64,000 nucleotides of DNA from Minwuia thermotolerans (GCF_002924445.1 NZ_PIGG01000023.1:1-64000); one strand, 5' to 3'. Counted from the stretch's first letter, positions 1-10,823 are shown. The notes: generated by a model not told the origin, from the letters alone. A program made the numbers and translations.

Positions 1-962
1 CGGCCATAGGCCGTGCGGCCCATGGATTCGGCGAAGATGGTGTAGGCGCGGTCGTCCTTCGGCTCCACAATGACGTCGAAGGTCTCGGCCACCGCGATGC
101 GGAACTCGTCGACGACGACCGGCTGCACCTCGTTGCCGTCGGCCTGCACCACTGTCATCTCCAGGCCGGGAATGCGGATGTCGAAATAGGTCATCGCCGA
201 GGAGTTGATGAAGCGGAGCCGAACCCGTTCGCCGGGCGAGAACAGGCCTGTCCAGTTCTGCGCCGGTCCCTTGCCGTTGATCAGCGGCGTGAAGCCCTGC
301 AGATCCTCGATGTCCGTCGGCATCATCCGCATGTCGCCCCAGGCCTTGCGGTCGCTCAGGGCCGCACCGAAGCCCTTGTCCTCGGCATCGCCCAGGAAGT
401 CGAACAGCGTCCGCTGTTTCCGGTTGTAGTAGTCCGGCATCATCTTGAGATTGCGCATGATGCGGTTGCCCGAATGGGGGTGCGCATCGGCGAGCTGGAC
501 GACGTACTCCCGGTCCCAGGCGTAGGGCTCGGGCTCCTTCGGCTCGATGACGATGGCGCCGTAGGCGCCGTCAGGTTCCTGGAAGCCCGTGTGGCTGTGG
601 AACCAGTAGGTGCCACTCTGCACGATGGGAAAGCGATAGGTGAAAGTCTCGCCGGCCGGAATGCCGGGATAGCTGATACCCGGCACGCCGTCCTGCTGGT
701 AGGGCAGGATCAGCCCGTGCCAGTGGATCGAGGTGCTTTCGGTGAGGTTGTTGGTGACTCTGATGGTCACGTCCTCGCCCTCCCTGAACCGGAGGACAGG
801 CCCGGGGCTGGCCCCGTTGAAACCGACACCCGTGCGGGTGAAATCTCCGGTGTCGATCCCGACCCGGTCGACGGTGATCTCGTACTCGCCCGCCGAGACG
901 GCGCCGGCGCCGGCGCCCAGGACGAGCGTTGCCGCGGCGAGCGCGATTGCGAAATTGCGCAT
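1..962 (-). CDS. copA: CopA-family multicopper oxidase, C-terminal part beyond window
   Basis: Periplasmic copper-resistance oxidase. About 320 N-terminal residues are present; the rest lies left of base 1. The start is an ATG with AGGGA about 10 nt upstream, followed by a signal peptide ending near VSAGE. The first cupredoxin domain carries copper ligands HWHG (residues 80-83) and HSH (122-124), and the context around HSH (TYWFHSHTGFQEP) is typical of CopA rather than laccases or CueO. A second domain begins around the NRKQRTLFDFLGD segment. The remaining type 1 and trinuclear copper ligands should lie outside the window. It is the last visible gene of the copper operon, 32 bp after the cupredoxin gene. 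CopA is known to bind copper and oxidise Cu(I) in the periplasm. Confidence 0.9.
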   Translation of the reverse strand, partial: MRNFAIALAAATLVLGAGAGAVSAGEYEITVDRVGIDTGDFTRTGVGFNGASPGPVLRFREGEDVTIRVTNNLTESTSIHWHGLILPYQQDGVPGISYPGIPAGETFTYRFPIVQSGTYWFHSHTGFQEPDGAYGAIVIEPKEPEPYAWDREYVVQLADAHPHSGNRIMRNLKMMPDYYNRKQRTLFDFLGDAEDKGFGAALSDRKAWGDMRMMPTDIEDLQGFTPLINGKGPAQNWTGLFSPGERVRLRFINSSAMTYFDIRIPGLEMTVVQADGNEVQPVVVDEFRIAVAETFDVIVEPKDDRAYTIFAESMGRTAYG

Positions 963-994
963 GTGTTGTGTTCCCTGTTTCGGATGAAGAGCGA

Positions 995-1594
995 TCATTG
1001 GTGCAGCCGGATCGGGCCCTTCATGCCGGATTCGTAATGCCCGGGTACATTGCAGGCGAATTCCAGTTCGGCGTCCGTGTCGAAGGTCCAGACGACCTCA
1101 CCGCTCTCGCCCGGCTCCAGCAGGATGCTGTTGGCGTGATCGTGGCGCATGCCGTGCTCGCCCATCTTGTCGTGATGGATCCTGTCCGCGCCCAGCACGC
1201 CCTTCTGCATCATCTCCATCATCTCGGCCTGATGGGACGAATGCATGGCCGCGGTGGCGATGTTGAACTCGTGAACCAGTTCGCCCTTGTTAGTGACCAC
1301 GAAGCGGACAGTCTGGCCCTCCTCGATCACCAGCTTCTCCGGCTCGAAACTGTTGTCGAGCATGGTGATCTCGACCGTGCGTTCGGCATTCGCCGGGTCG
1401 CCGGCGTGACCGATCGAGCGGCGTTCACCTTTGCCATGCTCCCCGTGACCGTGGCCGGCTTCGGCCTTCTCTTGCTTGTGGCCGTGCCCCCCGTCGTGGC
1501 TTCCAGCGGCCAGCGCTGCGTGCCCGCCAGCCGCCAGGGCCGCGGCAGAAAGAAGGGTCATGGCGAGGCCACGAAGATTTCGAATGGATTTCAT
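995..1594 (-). CDS. Periplasmic cupredoxin (CopI-like copper-binding protein)
   Basis: 199 residues. A signal peptide ends near residue 30 and is followed by a His-rich linker (residues 33-63) that could bind metal. The C-terminal half is a single blue-copper domain with ligands visible as His108 (GELVHEF), Cys181, His186 and Met191 (FACNVPGHYESGM), the spacing of a type 1 site. A Met/His-rich insertion (residues 117-153) lies between the first ligand and the Cys loop. A clear AGGAGAG ribosome site precedes the ATG. It sits between a small His-rich protein gene and copA in the same direction, so a role in periplasmic copper tolerance or copper delivery is likely. Assignment to CopI is by architecture only. 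Confidence 0.85.
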   Translation of the reverse strand: MKSIRNLRGLAMTLLSAAALAAGGHAALAAGSHDGGHGHKQEKAEAGHGHGEHGKGERRSIGHAGDPANAERTVEITMLDNSFEPEKLVIEEGQTVRFVVTNKGELVHEFNIATAAMHSSHQAEMMEMMQKGVLGADRIHHDKMGEHGMRHDHANSILLEPGESGEVVWTFDTDAELEFACNVPGHYESGMKGPIRLHQ

Positions 1595-1687
1595 TGTCGT
1601 CTCTCCTGAACGCGCGCCGCCGTTCGCGCTGATGCGGCGCGTCGATTGATCGGTCCGGCCGCCGGATGGCCGGCGGCATTCGAGGGC

Positions 1688-2038
1688 TCAGGAGAGCGGT
1701 CTGGGCGGGGGCGGCATGGGCCGCGACGCGAGTCCGTCGACAAGCGCGTCGACGGCGCCGTCATGGCGCGCCGCCTTCGGCGTCCGAACGGACACCGGTT
1801 CCGGCAGGGCGAGGCTGGCGCAGAAGCCGTGGTCGCACGGCGTGGCGACCGAACAGCCAACGCGGTCATGGTCATCGACCGCGGACGGGACAGCACCGTC
1901 GCCGTGGCGATGATAGACATGGCCGTCGTCATGGTTCATGTGGCCTGTCCCCAGGGCGAACGCGCCCAGCGGCGCCAGCAGCCCGATCAGCATCGCCAGG
2001 ATGAGCAGACGGCGAAAATCGGCGGCGGGGAACTTCAT
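1688..2038 (-). CDS. Small His-rich membrane-anchored or exported protein of the copper operon
   Basis: 116 residues. The N-terminus has a hydrophobic segment (about residues 9-30), followed by a His/Asp cluster (HMNHDDGHVYHRHGDG) and then two Cys residues near DRVGCSVATPCDHGFC. The C-terminal end is Pro-rich. No enzyme fold is recognised. The composition and the position between a cytochrome c and a cupredoxin in one transcriptional direction suggest a copper-binding accessory protein, comparable in style to CopL or DUF2946 proteins; that is an inference. The ribosome site is weak, so translation may depend on upstream genes. It overlaps long spurious frames on the plus strand, which I rejected because they lack recognisable domains. 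Confidence 0.6.
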   Translation of the reverse strand: MKFPAADFRRLLILAMLIGLLAPLGAFALGTGHMNHDDGHVYHRHGDGAVPSAVDDHDRVGCSVATPCDHGFCASLALPEPVSVRTPKAARHDGAVDALVDGLASRPMPPPPRPLS

Positions 2039-2105
2039 GACGAATCCAATTCAGACCGGCGGGCCGCCGGAATCAAGTCAATGACGCGTGAAACGGGGGA
2101 CACCG

Positions 2106-2513
2106 CTATTCAATCCCGTTGGCGCGCTGGAGTTCGCGGACATAGGCGATGATCTGCGCGAGTTCCTGATCGCTGACGCCGGGTATCGGCGCCATGTCGC
2201 CGAAGTTCCAGTGATGCTGGCGTACGCCCTGCCGGACGGCGCGGACGAAGGCCCCGTCGCCATGGTGTGAGGGCTCGTAGATCCGGTGGACCAGCGGCGG
2301 GCCGCCCGGGCCCCCGGCCGCATTGGCGCCGTGGCAGACGACGCAGCTCCGCTTGAACACCGCTGCGCCGGCTTCGGCCTCGGCTGACAGATCCGGTACG
2401 TCAACGGCCACCTGCGCGCCGCCGCCGGAATCGGGACTCTGGCCGAGCCACCAGATGCCGGCCAGGGTCGCCGCGATCACCGCGGCCGCAAAGGCAAGAG
2501 AAACCAGTCTCAT
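2106..2513 (-). CDS. Membrane-anchored or periplasmic c-type cytochrome
   Basis: 135 residues. An N-terminal hydrophobic helix (residues 4-24) serves as an uncleaved anchor or signal. A single haem c site, CVVCH, lies near residue 57, and the downstream MAPIPGVSD segment supplies the expected distal Met. The C-terminal helix (ELAQIIAYVRELQRANG) is typical of class I cytochromes. It is the first gene after the metal-type promoter and leads the run into the small His-rich protein, the cupredoxin and copA. Electron transfer connected with copper oxidation is plausible but not shown. The start ATG is preceded by a weak CCGGA. Confidence 0.85.
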   Translation of the reverse strand: MRLVSLAFAAAVIAATLAGIWWLGQSPDSGGGAQVAVDVPDLSAEAEAGAAVFKRSCVVCHGANAAGGPGGPPLVHRIYEPSHHGDGAFVRAVRQGVRQHHWNFGDMAPIPGVSDQELAQIIAYVRELQRANGIE

Positions 2514-2543
2514 GTCGATTCCGGATACTGCTTTGGAAGATGC

Positions 2544-2574
2544 AGTCTCATCCCTCCCGCAGGGGGAAGGTCAA
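2544..2574 (-). promoter_or_regulatory. Candidate CueR/MerR-type copper-responsive promoter
   Basis: Read on the minus strand there is a -35 TTGACC (2574-2569), a 19-bp spacer and a -10-like GAGACT (2549-2544). The spacer holds an imperfect dyad ACCTTCC-N7-GGAGGGA, close to the ACCTTCC-N7-GGAAGGT arrangement known for CueR-family operators. A long 19-bp spacer is the hallmark of promoters untwisted by MerR-family activators. It lies about 30 bp upstream of the cytochrome c start. No merR/cueR gene is in the window. Confidence 0.6.
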
Positions 2575-2598
2575 GCCGGCGGCCGCGCGGCCGCCGGC
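2575..2598 (-). terminator. 24-bp perfect palindrome downstream of clpA
   Basis: The sequence is a perfect GC-only palindrome (two 12-nt halves with no loop) beginning 7 nt after the clpA stop. On the minus strand it could form a very stable hairpin, but it is followed by TTGACCTTCC rather than a U tract, so intrinsic termination is uncertain. It abuts the -35 of the copper promoter. Confidence 0.35.
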
Positions 2599-2605
2599 CG
2601 GGACC

Positions 2606-4975
<2,370 letters not shown>

Positions 4976-4977
4976 GC

Positions 4978-5301
4978 CTATTCAGCCTTTTCTAGTGTGC
5001 ATTGCAGGGGGTGCTGATTCTCCCGCGCCAGGTTGATGACCTGGGTGACCTTGGTCTCGGCGACCTCGTAGGGGTAGACGCCGCAGACGCCCACTCCCTT
5101 CTGGTGTACGTGCAGCATGATCTGCGTCGCCGCTTCCTGATCCTTGTTGAAATAGCGCTGCAGGACGTAGACGACAAATTCCATCGGTGTGTAATCGTCG
5201 TTCAGCATCAGCACGCGCCAGAGCGACGGCTTCTTGGTCTTCGGCTTCGCCTTTGTGACGACGCCCGTCTCGCTGTCGTTATCGATACGTTTGTCGGCCA
5301 T
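4978..5301 (-). CDS. clpS: ClpS, adaptor for N-degron substrates of ClpAP
   Basis: 107 residues from ATG (MADKRID); a longer in-frame extension upstream is not conserved in style and was rejected. A flexible Lys-rich N-terminus is followed by the ClpS core with [18 protein letters not shown], which carries the Asn-Asp pair and Met that form the pocket for Leu, Phe, Tyr and Trp N-termini, and by the [19 protein letters not shown] segment. It delivers N-degron proteins to ClpA. It is immediately upstream of clpA in one operon. A CCTATATTTG block (complement of 5400-5409) in the leader resembles alphaproteobacterial heat-shock -10 elements, but no matching -35 is seen. Confidence 0.96.
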   Translation of the reverse strand: MADKRIDNDSETGVVTKAKPKTKKPSLWRVLMLNDDYTPMEFVVYVLQRYFNKDQEAATQIMLHVHQKGVGVCGVYPYEVAETKVTQVINLARENQHPLQCTLEKAE

Positions 5302-5501
5302 GGTGTCCAGATGGTAGCAGCAAGCTCGGAAGGGAAGATTAACGGAGAATCGTCGCGGGACGAAAGCGTCTCGTGGACCCGATCGTCCAACGCCTCGGGC
5401 AAATATAGGTATTGATCGCACCATCACATAGACCCGACCGCCTCAACCCGGTAAGGTATTGACGAATCGCTTCGAATCGGCCCGCAGGCAGAGGTAGCCA
5501 G

Positions 5502-6743
5502 ATGACCCTCGAGAGATTCGCCCGACTCGGCCCGCAGATGCTGGCGCCCCTCCTTCTGGCGGCGGCGCTGGTTCTCGTCGGCCTGTCCGGGCCAGCGCAC
5601 GCAAAGCGCCAGTACACCGGCATCGTGGTGGACGCCGCGACCGGTCAGGTGCTCTACGACTACAGGCCCGATACGCTCATCTATCCGGCCTCGCTGACCA
5701 AGCTGATGACGCTCTATCTGACATTCGAGGCGCTGCGGGACGGCCGCCTCGGCATGGAACAGCGTCTGCCTGTATCGCAACGCGCCGCGGGCATGCCCGC
5801 CTCCAAGCTGGGTCTGAAACGGGGCGGGTCGATCAAGGTGCGCGATGCCATCCTTTCGCTGATCGTCAAGTCGGCCAACGACGCCGCGGTCGTGCTGGCG
5901 GAGTCCATGGCGAAGACCGAAATCCTGTTCGCCCGCGAGATGACCGAAAAGGCGCAGGAACTGGGTATGATCCGCACCAGCTTCCGCAACGCCAACGGCC
6001 TGCCCAACCGTCACCAGAAATCCACTGCCCGCGACATCTCGACCCTGGCGCTGGCGCTGATCCGCGACTTCCCCGAGTATTATGATCTGTTCGCGACCCG
6101 GAAATTCACCTGGGAAGGCCGCACCTACACCTCGACCAACAAGCTGCTGAACGGCTATCCGGGGGTCGACGGCCTCAAGACCGGTTACATCAATGCGTCC
6201 GGCTTCAACCTGGCAGCCTCCTCGGTGCGTTATGGGCGCCGGCTCGTTGCCGTGGTAATCGGCGGCAAGACCGGCGCTCGGCGCAACCGGCAGATGAAGA
6301 AGATTCTCGGCATCGGTTTCCAGCGGGCGCTCGAGCGGGAAAAGGCGCGCCAGCTCGTCGCCATGCCGCTGCCCCCGGGCCGGCCCGGAACGGGCGCGCC
6401 GTCCTCGGCGCTTGCCGGCATCGACCTTTCCGTCGTCTCCAGCGCCCACGCGGCGGTACCGCCGCCCCCGGCGCGGCGCGCCGACAACGCCCCTTACGGC
6501 GTCCAGGTGGGCGCTTTCAGTTCCCAGAAGCGGGCGACCGCGGGCGCGCGCCTCGCCGTTTCCGCCGCGCCGACCTATTTGCAGAACCGGCCAGTGGCGA
6601 TCGAATCGATTCCCGATACTGCCCGCTCCATCTACCGGGCGCGGATCCTGGAACTGACCCGGGACGAGGCTCAGGAAACCTGCCAAACCCTCAAGAGCCA
6701 GCGCCTCGACTGTCTGGTGGTGAAGGTTTCCGCCGGGGGCTGA
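5502..6743 (+). CDS. D-alanyl-D-alanine carboxypeptidase (PBP5/6 family) with C-terminal SPOR domain
   Basis: 413 residues. A signal peptide ends at AHA (residues 32-34). Penicillin-binding motifs are SLTK (Ser64 nucleophile, Lys67), SAN (124-126) and KTG (226-228), so the peptidase domain should be active in removing the terminal D-Ala from peptidoglycan stems. After a Pro/Ala-rich linker the last 80 residues (GVQVGAFSSQKRA onward) form a SPOR domain, which in other proteins binds septal glycan strands stripped of peptides. The fusion would place carboxypeptidase activity at the division site. The gene is convergent with psuG, 8 bp apart. The usual C-terminal PBP5 membrane helix is not evident. 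Confidence 0.92.
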   Translation: MTLERFARLGPQMLAPLLLAAALVLVGLSGPAHAKRQYTGIVVDAATGQVLYDYRPDTLIYPASLTKLMTLYLTFEALRDGRLGMEQRLPVSQRAAGMPASKLGLKRGGSIKVRDAILSLIVKSANDAAVVLAESMAKTEILFAREMTEKAQELGMIRTSFRNANGLPNRHQKSTARDISTLALALIRDFPEYYDLFATRKFTWEGRTYTSTNKLLNGYPGVDGLKTGYINASGFNLAASSVRYGRRLVAVVIGGKTGARRNRQMKKILGIGFQRALEREKARQLVAMPLPPGRPGTGAPSSALAGIDLSVVSSAHAAVPPPPARRADNAPYGVQVGAFSSQKRATAGARLAVSAAPTYLQNRPVAIESIPDTARSIYRARILELTRDEAQETCQTLKSQRLDCLVVKVSAGG

Positions 6744-6751
6744 CGCCACTC

Positions 6752-7651
6752 TCAGGCGGCCGCGAACGCCGCCGCGATTTCCGCGCCGAGACGGGCGTTG
6801 GCGATCGCCAGCGCGCGGTTGATCCGTGTCGTTTCGCCCTCCGAAAGCGTGTCCAGCCGGCGCAGCAGCCATGGCGTCAGGCCCGCGCCGCTGACCCCGG
6901 CGGCCGCGGCCTCTGCGCCCGCCCTGGCAATCCAGCCGTCCAGCCGCTCCCGGGCGATGGCGAACTCCGCCGGCGGCGGATTGGCGATCAGCACCGCCGA
7001 CGGCGCCTCGACCCTACGCTGAGCGCGCAGCAGGGCTGCAGCCTCCGCCGGGCTGTCGACGCGGTGGCGGAGCGCGAGGCCGCTGTCGGCGGTGTGGAAA
7101 GCCGGAAAGATGTCGGTCCCATAGCCAGCGAGGGCCACCCCTTCGGTTTCCAGCACCTCAAGCGTGGCCGGCAGATCAAGGATGGACTTCGCGCCCGAGG
7201 CGACGATCAGCACACAGGTCCGGCCCAGCGCGGGCAGGTCGGCCGAGATGTCGGGCGCATCATCGCCGGTGCGGGGATGCACCCCTCCGATTCCGCCCGT
7301 GGCAAAGACGTCGATGCCCGCCCTGCGCGCCAGATGGGCCGTGGCCGAGACGGTCGTGGCGCCGTCCCTGGCCGCCGCGATCGCCGCCGCCACATCGCCG
7401 AGCGCGCATTTGGCGACGCCGCCGCCGGCCAGGCGTTCCATCTCGGCGGGCGCGAGACCGATCCGGACCTCGCCGTCGAGGATGGCGATCGTCGCCGGCG
7501 CGGCCCCGGCCGCGCGCACGGCGTCTTCCATCTCCCGCGCCAGTTCGAGGTTGTCCGGCCACGGAAAGCCATGGGCGATGATCGTGGATTCCAGCGCCAC
7601 CACTGGCGCGCCGCAGGCTTTGGCCTCAGCCACTTCCGGCGCTAGTCTCAC
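6752..7651 (-). CDS. psuG: Pseudouridine-5'-phosphate glycosidase
   Basis: 299 residues from a GTG preceded by AGGGGGGAG at 7-nt spacing; a GTG 15 codons upstream is possible but adds only Gly-rich sequence. PsuG cleaves pseudouridine 5'-phosphate to uracil and ribose 5-phosphate. Family motifs include VVALESTIIAHG near the N-terminus, ATIAILDGEVRIGL, FATGGIGGVH and VLIVASGAKSILDLPATLE. No PsuK-type kinase or PsuT gene is adjacent, so here it stands alone and would rely on kinases encoded elsewhere. It is transcribed divergently from the cyclase gene, and the short gap must hold both starts. Confidence 0.92.
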   Translation of the reverse strand: MRLAPEVAEAKACGAPVVALESTIIAHGFPWPDNLELAREMEDAVRAAGAAPATIAILDGEVRIGLAPAEMERLAGGGVAKCALGDVAAAIAAARDGATTVSATAHLARRAGIDVFATGGIGGVHPRTGDDAPDISADLPALGRTCVLIVASGAKSILDLPATLEVLETEGVALAGYGTDIFPAFHTADSGLALRHRVDSPAEAAALLRAQRRVEAPSAVLIANPPPAEFAIARERLDGWIARAGAEAAAAGVSGAGLTPWLLRRLDTLSEGETTRINRALAIANARLGAEIAAAFAAA

Positions 7652-7710
7652 CCCTCCGCTCCCCCCTGTCCGGTCCAGACCGCCGGACAAGACCACGGTC
7701 CGGTCCCGCC

Positions 7711-8751
7711 ATGCAACGACGAACGCGCCAGCAACTCCGCATCTCGCTCCTCATTGTCGCCATCGCCGCCGGCCTCGGCGCGGTGTTCGGTCTCGCCATC
7801 GCCGGCGCCGGCGATGGCGATGGAGAGACGCGCGCCTACGCCCGCGCCGCGCTGCGCGGCGTCTGGACCGGCGGACTCATTGCCGGGCTGCTGACCGCCT
7901 GGGAATACATCTACGTCAATCGCCCCGCAGGCCTGTGGGTCCGGCGGCTGACATTCCTCGGCAATGTGGGCGTACGTTCGCTGATCTACCTCGCCGCCAT
8001 CATGCTGAGTATCTGGTCGGGGGCGACGGTGTTTTCGATCGAAGGCGCCGACCCTTTCGGCTGGAACGCCCAGACGGTCATCCAGGTGGGCTTCTCGGTC
8101 CTGTTCAGCATCGGGGTGAACTTCGCCATGGCGATCAACGGCCTGCTGGGCCAGGCGGTGTTCCTGAACTTCCTGACCGGCCGCTATCACCGCCCCGTGG
8201 TGGAGAACCGGGTGCTGCTGTTCGCCGATCTCGTCGGCTCGACTGCGATCGCCGAACGCATTGGCGACCTCGGCTTCCACGGCTTTCTGAACGACGTCTA
8301 CCGCGATCTGTCCGCACCGGTGATCGAACTGGGCGGCGTCATTCACAAGTATGTCGGCGACGAGATGATCGTATCCTGGCCCGACACGGCAGCGGGCCGG
8401 AGCCGCGCGTTGCAATGCGGGATTGAATTTCACGCGCTACTGGCCGCGGCGGAAGCGCGCTACAAGAATACCCACGGAGCGGCGCCGGCGCTGCGCATCG
8501 GTATCCACGCCGGGCCGGTGGTGATCGGAGAGATGGGCGATGTCCGTCAGGAGATCGTCTTCCTCGGCGACGCCATGAACACGGCCTCGCGGCTGGTCGA
8601 CATGTGCCGTACACTCGGCCGGCCGCTGCTGGTCAGCGAGGCCCTGCGCGACGCGGAGCCCAGCGAAGACGGCCCTGCCCTTGAACCCATGGGGGAGACC
8701 GGGGTACGGGGAAAAACAAGACCGGTCGCCGTCTACGCGCCGGCGCCATAG
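7711..8751 (+). CDS. Membrane-bound class III adenylate/guanylate cyclase
   Basis: 346 residues. The N-terminal half (about 10-150) has several hydrophobic helices with no recognised sensor domain. The C-terminal half is a class III cyclase catalytic domain: LLFADLVGSTAIAERIG carries the first metal Asp, HKYVGDEMIVSW the second, and AMNTASRL the transition-state Asn/Arg pair. GIHAGPVVIGEMG is also typical. Substrate (ATP or GTP) cannot be assigned confidently. The domain order matches the group of alphaproteobacterial membrane cyclases with integral N-terminal regions. The downstream MFS gene follows after 28 bp in the same direction. Confidence 0.88.
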   Translation: MQRRTRQQLRISLLIVAIAAGLGAVFGLAIAGAGDGDGETRAYARAALRGVWTGGLIAGLLTAWEYIYVNRPAGLWVRRLTFLGNVGVRSLIYLAAIMLSIWSGATVFSIEGADPFGWNAQTVIQVGFSVLFSIGVNFAMAINGLLGQAVFLNFLTGRYHRPVVENRVLLFADLVGSTAIAERIGDLGFHGFLNDVYRDLSAPVIELGGVIHKYVGDEMIVSWPDTAAGRSRALQCGIEFHALLAAAEARYKNTHGAAPALRIGIHAGPVVIGEMGDVRQEIVFLGDAMNTASRLVDMCRTLGRPLLVSEALRDAEPSEDGPALEPMGETGVRGKTRPVAVYAPAP

Positions 8752-8779
8752 GTTGCAGCGGATCCGGGGAGGATCGGAC

Positions 8780-10057
8780 GTGTCAGGACGGGCGGCGGTC
8801 GACAGCGAGCGGCCGGGATCGGGCTACTGGATCAGGATCGTCGCGACGGTATTCCTGCCCTTCGCCAGCGGCTATTTCCTCTCCTATCTCTACCGCGCCC
8901 TGCCCTCGCTGATCGGCGACCGCATACGCGAGGAACTGGTGCTCGACGCCGGCGTGCTCGGCCTGGTGGGCGCAGCGTATTTCCTCGCCTTCGGCCTGGC
9001 GCAGCTGCCCGTCGGCATGGCCCTCGACCGCTACGGCCCCCGGCGGGTGCAGACGGTGCTGCTGCTGATCGCCGGCGCGGGCGCGGTTATCTTCGGCCTG
9101 GGCACGAACCCGGAGACGCTGATCGTCGGCCGGGCGCTGATCGGCCTCGGCTGCGCCGCCGGCCTGATGGGCTCGTTCAAGGCAATCACGCTGTGGTTTC
9201 CGCAGAACCGCTGGCCGCTGGTCAACGGCTGCCTGCTGGGCATGGGCGGCCTCGGCGCGCTTATGGCGACGACGCCGGTGGAGCACCTGCTTACCTTCAT
9301 CTCCTGGCACGACCTGTTCTTCTGGATCGCGGGCGCGTCCGCCGCCTCCTCGCTGCTGATCTTCACCGTGGTCCCGGAGAAGCCGGGCAGCGCCAATCCC
9401 ATTCCCGCCAGCGAACTGCTGGGCAGCCTGAAGCGGGTCTATTCCAGCCGCGCCTACTGGCGCATCGCGCCGATGGCGGTGATGACCATGGCGACCGGCA
9501 TGGCGATCCACAACCAGTGGGCCGGCCTGTGGCTGAAGGACGTGGCGCTGTTCGACCAGGCGACGGTGGCGATCTATCTGCAGACGCTGGGCATCGCCCT
9601 GACGGCCGGATTCGTGCTGGGCGGCGTGGTCGCCGACGTGCTGGGCCGATACGGCATCCCGCTGCACGCCATCATGGCCGGCGGCGTCTCCGTGCTGATC
9701 TTCTCGCAGATATCGATCGCGCTGGGCTGGGACCCTTCGGGCCACTGGCCATGGATCCTGCTGGGCCTCAGCTCCAACATGTCGGCGCTGGCCTTCCCCT
9801 GGCTCTGCGGTCAGTTTCCGCTCAACCTGGCCGGCCGGGTGAACTCTGCGCTCAACGTCTTCGTCTTCCTGGGCGTCTTCGCCATCGCCTCGGGCCTGGG
9901 CTGGATCATCGACCGGTTCCCGCTGACCGAGGCCGGCGGCTACGCCCGCGAAGGTTACGAGACGGGACTTCTCATCATCATCGCCGTGGAAACACTGGCG
10001 TTCATCTGGTTCCTGGTACCGGGAGGAAAGAAGAAGAATGCAGGATCTGAAGAGTAA
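8780..10057 (+). CDS. MFS transporter
   Basis: 425 residues from a GTG with GGGGAGGA 6 nt upstream; an upstream in-frame ATG would lie inside the cyclase gene and was rejected. About twelve transmembrane helices are visible. The loop after helix 2 holds the MFS signature in the form GMALDRYGPRRVQ, and a long cytoplasmic loop precedes helix 7. Sequence style is that of nitrate/nitrite-type or sugar-phosphate-type MFS carriers, but the substrate is not identifiable. The 3' end overlaps the SDR gene by 20 bp, so the two are likely cotranscribed. Confidence 0.85.
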   Translation: MSGRAAVDSERPGSGYWIRIVATVFLPFASGYFLSYLYRALPSLIGDRIREELVLDAGVLGLVGAAYFLAFGLAQLPVGMALDRYGPRRVQTVLLLIAGAGAVIFGLGTNPETLIVGRALIGLGCAAGLMGSFKAITLWFPQNRWPLVNGCLLGMGGLGALMATTPVEHLLTFISWHDLFFWIAGASAASSLLIFTVVPEKPGSANPIPASELLGSLKRVYSSRAYWRIAPMAVMTMATGMAIHNQWAGLWLKDVALFDQATVAIYLQTLGIALTAGFVLGGVVADVLGRYGIPLHAIMAGGVSVLIFSQISIALGWDPSGHWPWILLGLSSNMSALAFPWLCGQFPLNLAGRVNSALNVFVFLGVFAIASGLGWIIDRFPLTEAGGYAREGYETGLLIIIAVETLAFIWFLVPGGKKKNAGSEE

Positions 10058-10823
10058 GGCCGCCATCGTCACGGGTTCGGCGACCGGCGTCGGTGCGGCG
10101 ACCGCGAAGCTGCTGGCCGCGCAGGGCTGCAACGTCGTCGTCAACTACACCAAGTCCAAGGCCGAGGCCGAGGAGACCATGGAGGCGTGCCGCGCCGAGG
10201 GCGTGAAGTCGATCGCCGTGCAGGCCAATGTCGCCGAGGACGACGACTGCAGGAAACTGGTCGACGCCTGCATCGGCGAGTTCGGCCGCCTCGATCACCT
10301 GGTCAACAATGCCGGGACCACGAAGTTCGTTGCCCATTCGGACCTCGATGGTCTGGACGCCGACGATTTCCGCTGGATCTACTCGGTCAACGTCGTCGGC
10401 CCCTACCAGATGATCAAGCACGCCGCGCCGCACATGCGCAAGAACGGCGGCAGCGTCACCAACGTCTCCTCCATTGCCGGCGTCACCGGCCTCGGCTCCT
10501 GCGTGGCCTATGCCGCCTCCAAGGGCGCGCTGAACACCATGACGCTGTCGCTGGCCCGCGCGCTGGGTCCGGAGATCCGCGTCAACGCCATCTGCCCGGG
10601 GATGATTCAGGGCAAGTGGCTGCGCGAGGGCATGGGCGAGGACCGCTATGACGGCTTCCTGCAGCACCAGCTGAAGACCAACCCGCTGCAGAAGGTCTCG
10701 ACGCCGGAAGACAATGCCCGCGCGATCCTGATGTTCATCCAGGGTTCCGACCTGATCACCGGCGAGACGCTGCTGGTCGACGGCGGCTACCATCTGGGCT
10801 TCGCGCCCACCGTCGCGCGGTAA
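10038..10823 (+). CDS. SDR-family NAD(P)-dependent oxidoreductase
   Basis: 261 residues; a classical short-chain dehydrogenase. The Rossmann glycine motif is GSATGVGAA near the N-terminus, NNAG is present at VNNAGTT, the catalytic Ser sits in NVSSIAG and the Tyr/Lys pair in YAASK. The C-terminal LLVDGGYHLG is typical of FabG-like enzymes. A strong GGGAGGAAAG precedes the ATG, which lies inside the end of the MFS gene. Substrate is unknown; overlap with a transporter suggests a catabolic pair for an imported alcohol or ketone, which is an inference. Confidence 0.9.
   Translation: MQDLKSKAAIVTGSATGVGAATAKLLAAQGCNVVVNYTKSKAEAEETMEACRAEGVKSIAVQANVAEDDDCRKLVDACIGEFGRLDHLVNNAGTTKFVAHSDLDGLDADDFRWIYSVNVVGPYQMIKHAAPHMRKNGGSVTNVSSIAGVTGLGSCVAYAASKGALNTMTLSLARALGPEIRVNAICPGMIQGKWLREGMGEDRYDGFLQHQLKTNPLQKVSTPEDNARAILMFIQGSDLITGETLLVDGGYHLGFAPTVAR

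Noticed and set aside
8681-8779. ATG start of the MFS gene inside the cyclase gene
   Set aside because: The GTG at 8780 has GGGGAGGA at good spacing, and the extension carries no membrane or conserved sequence.
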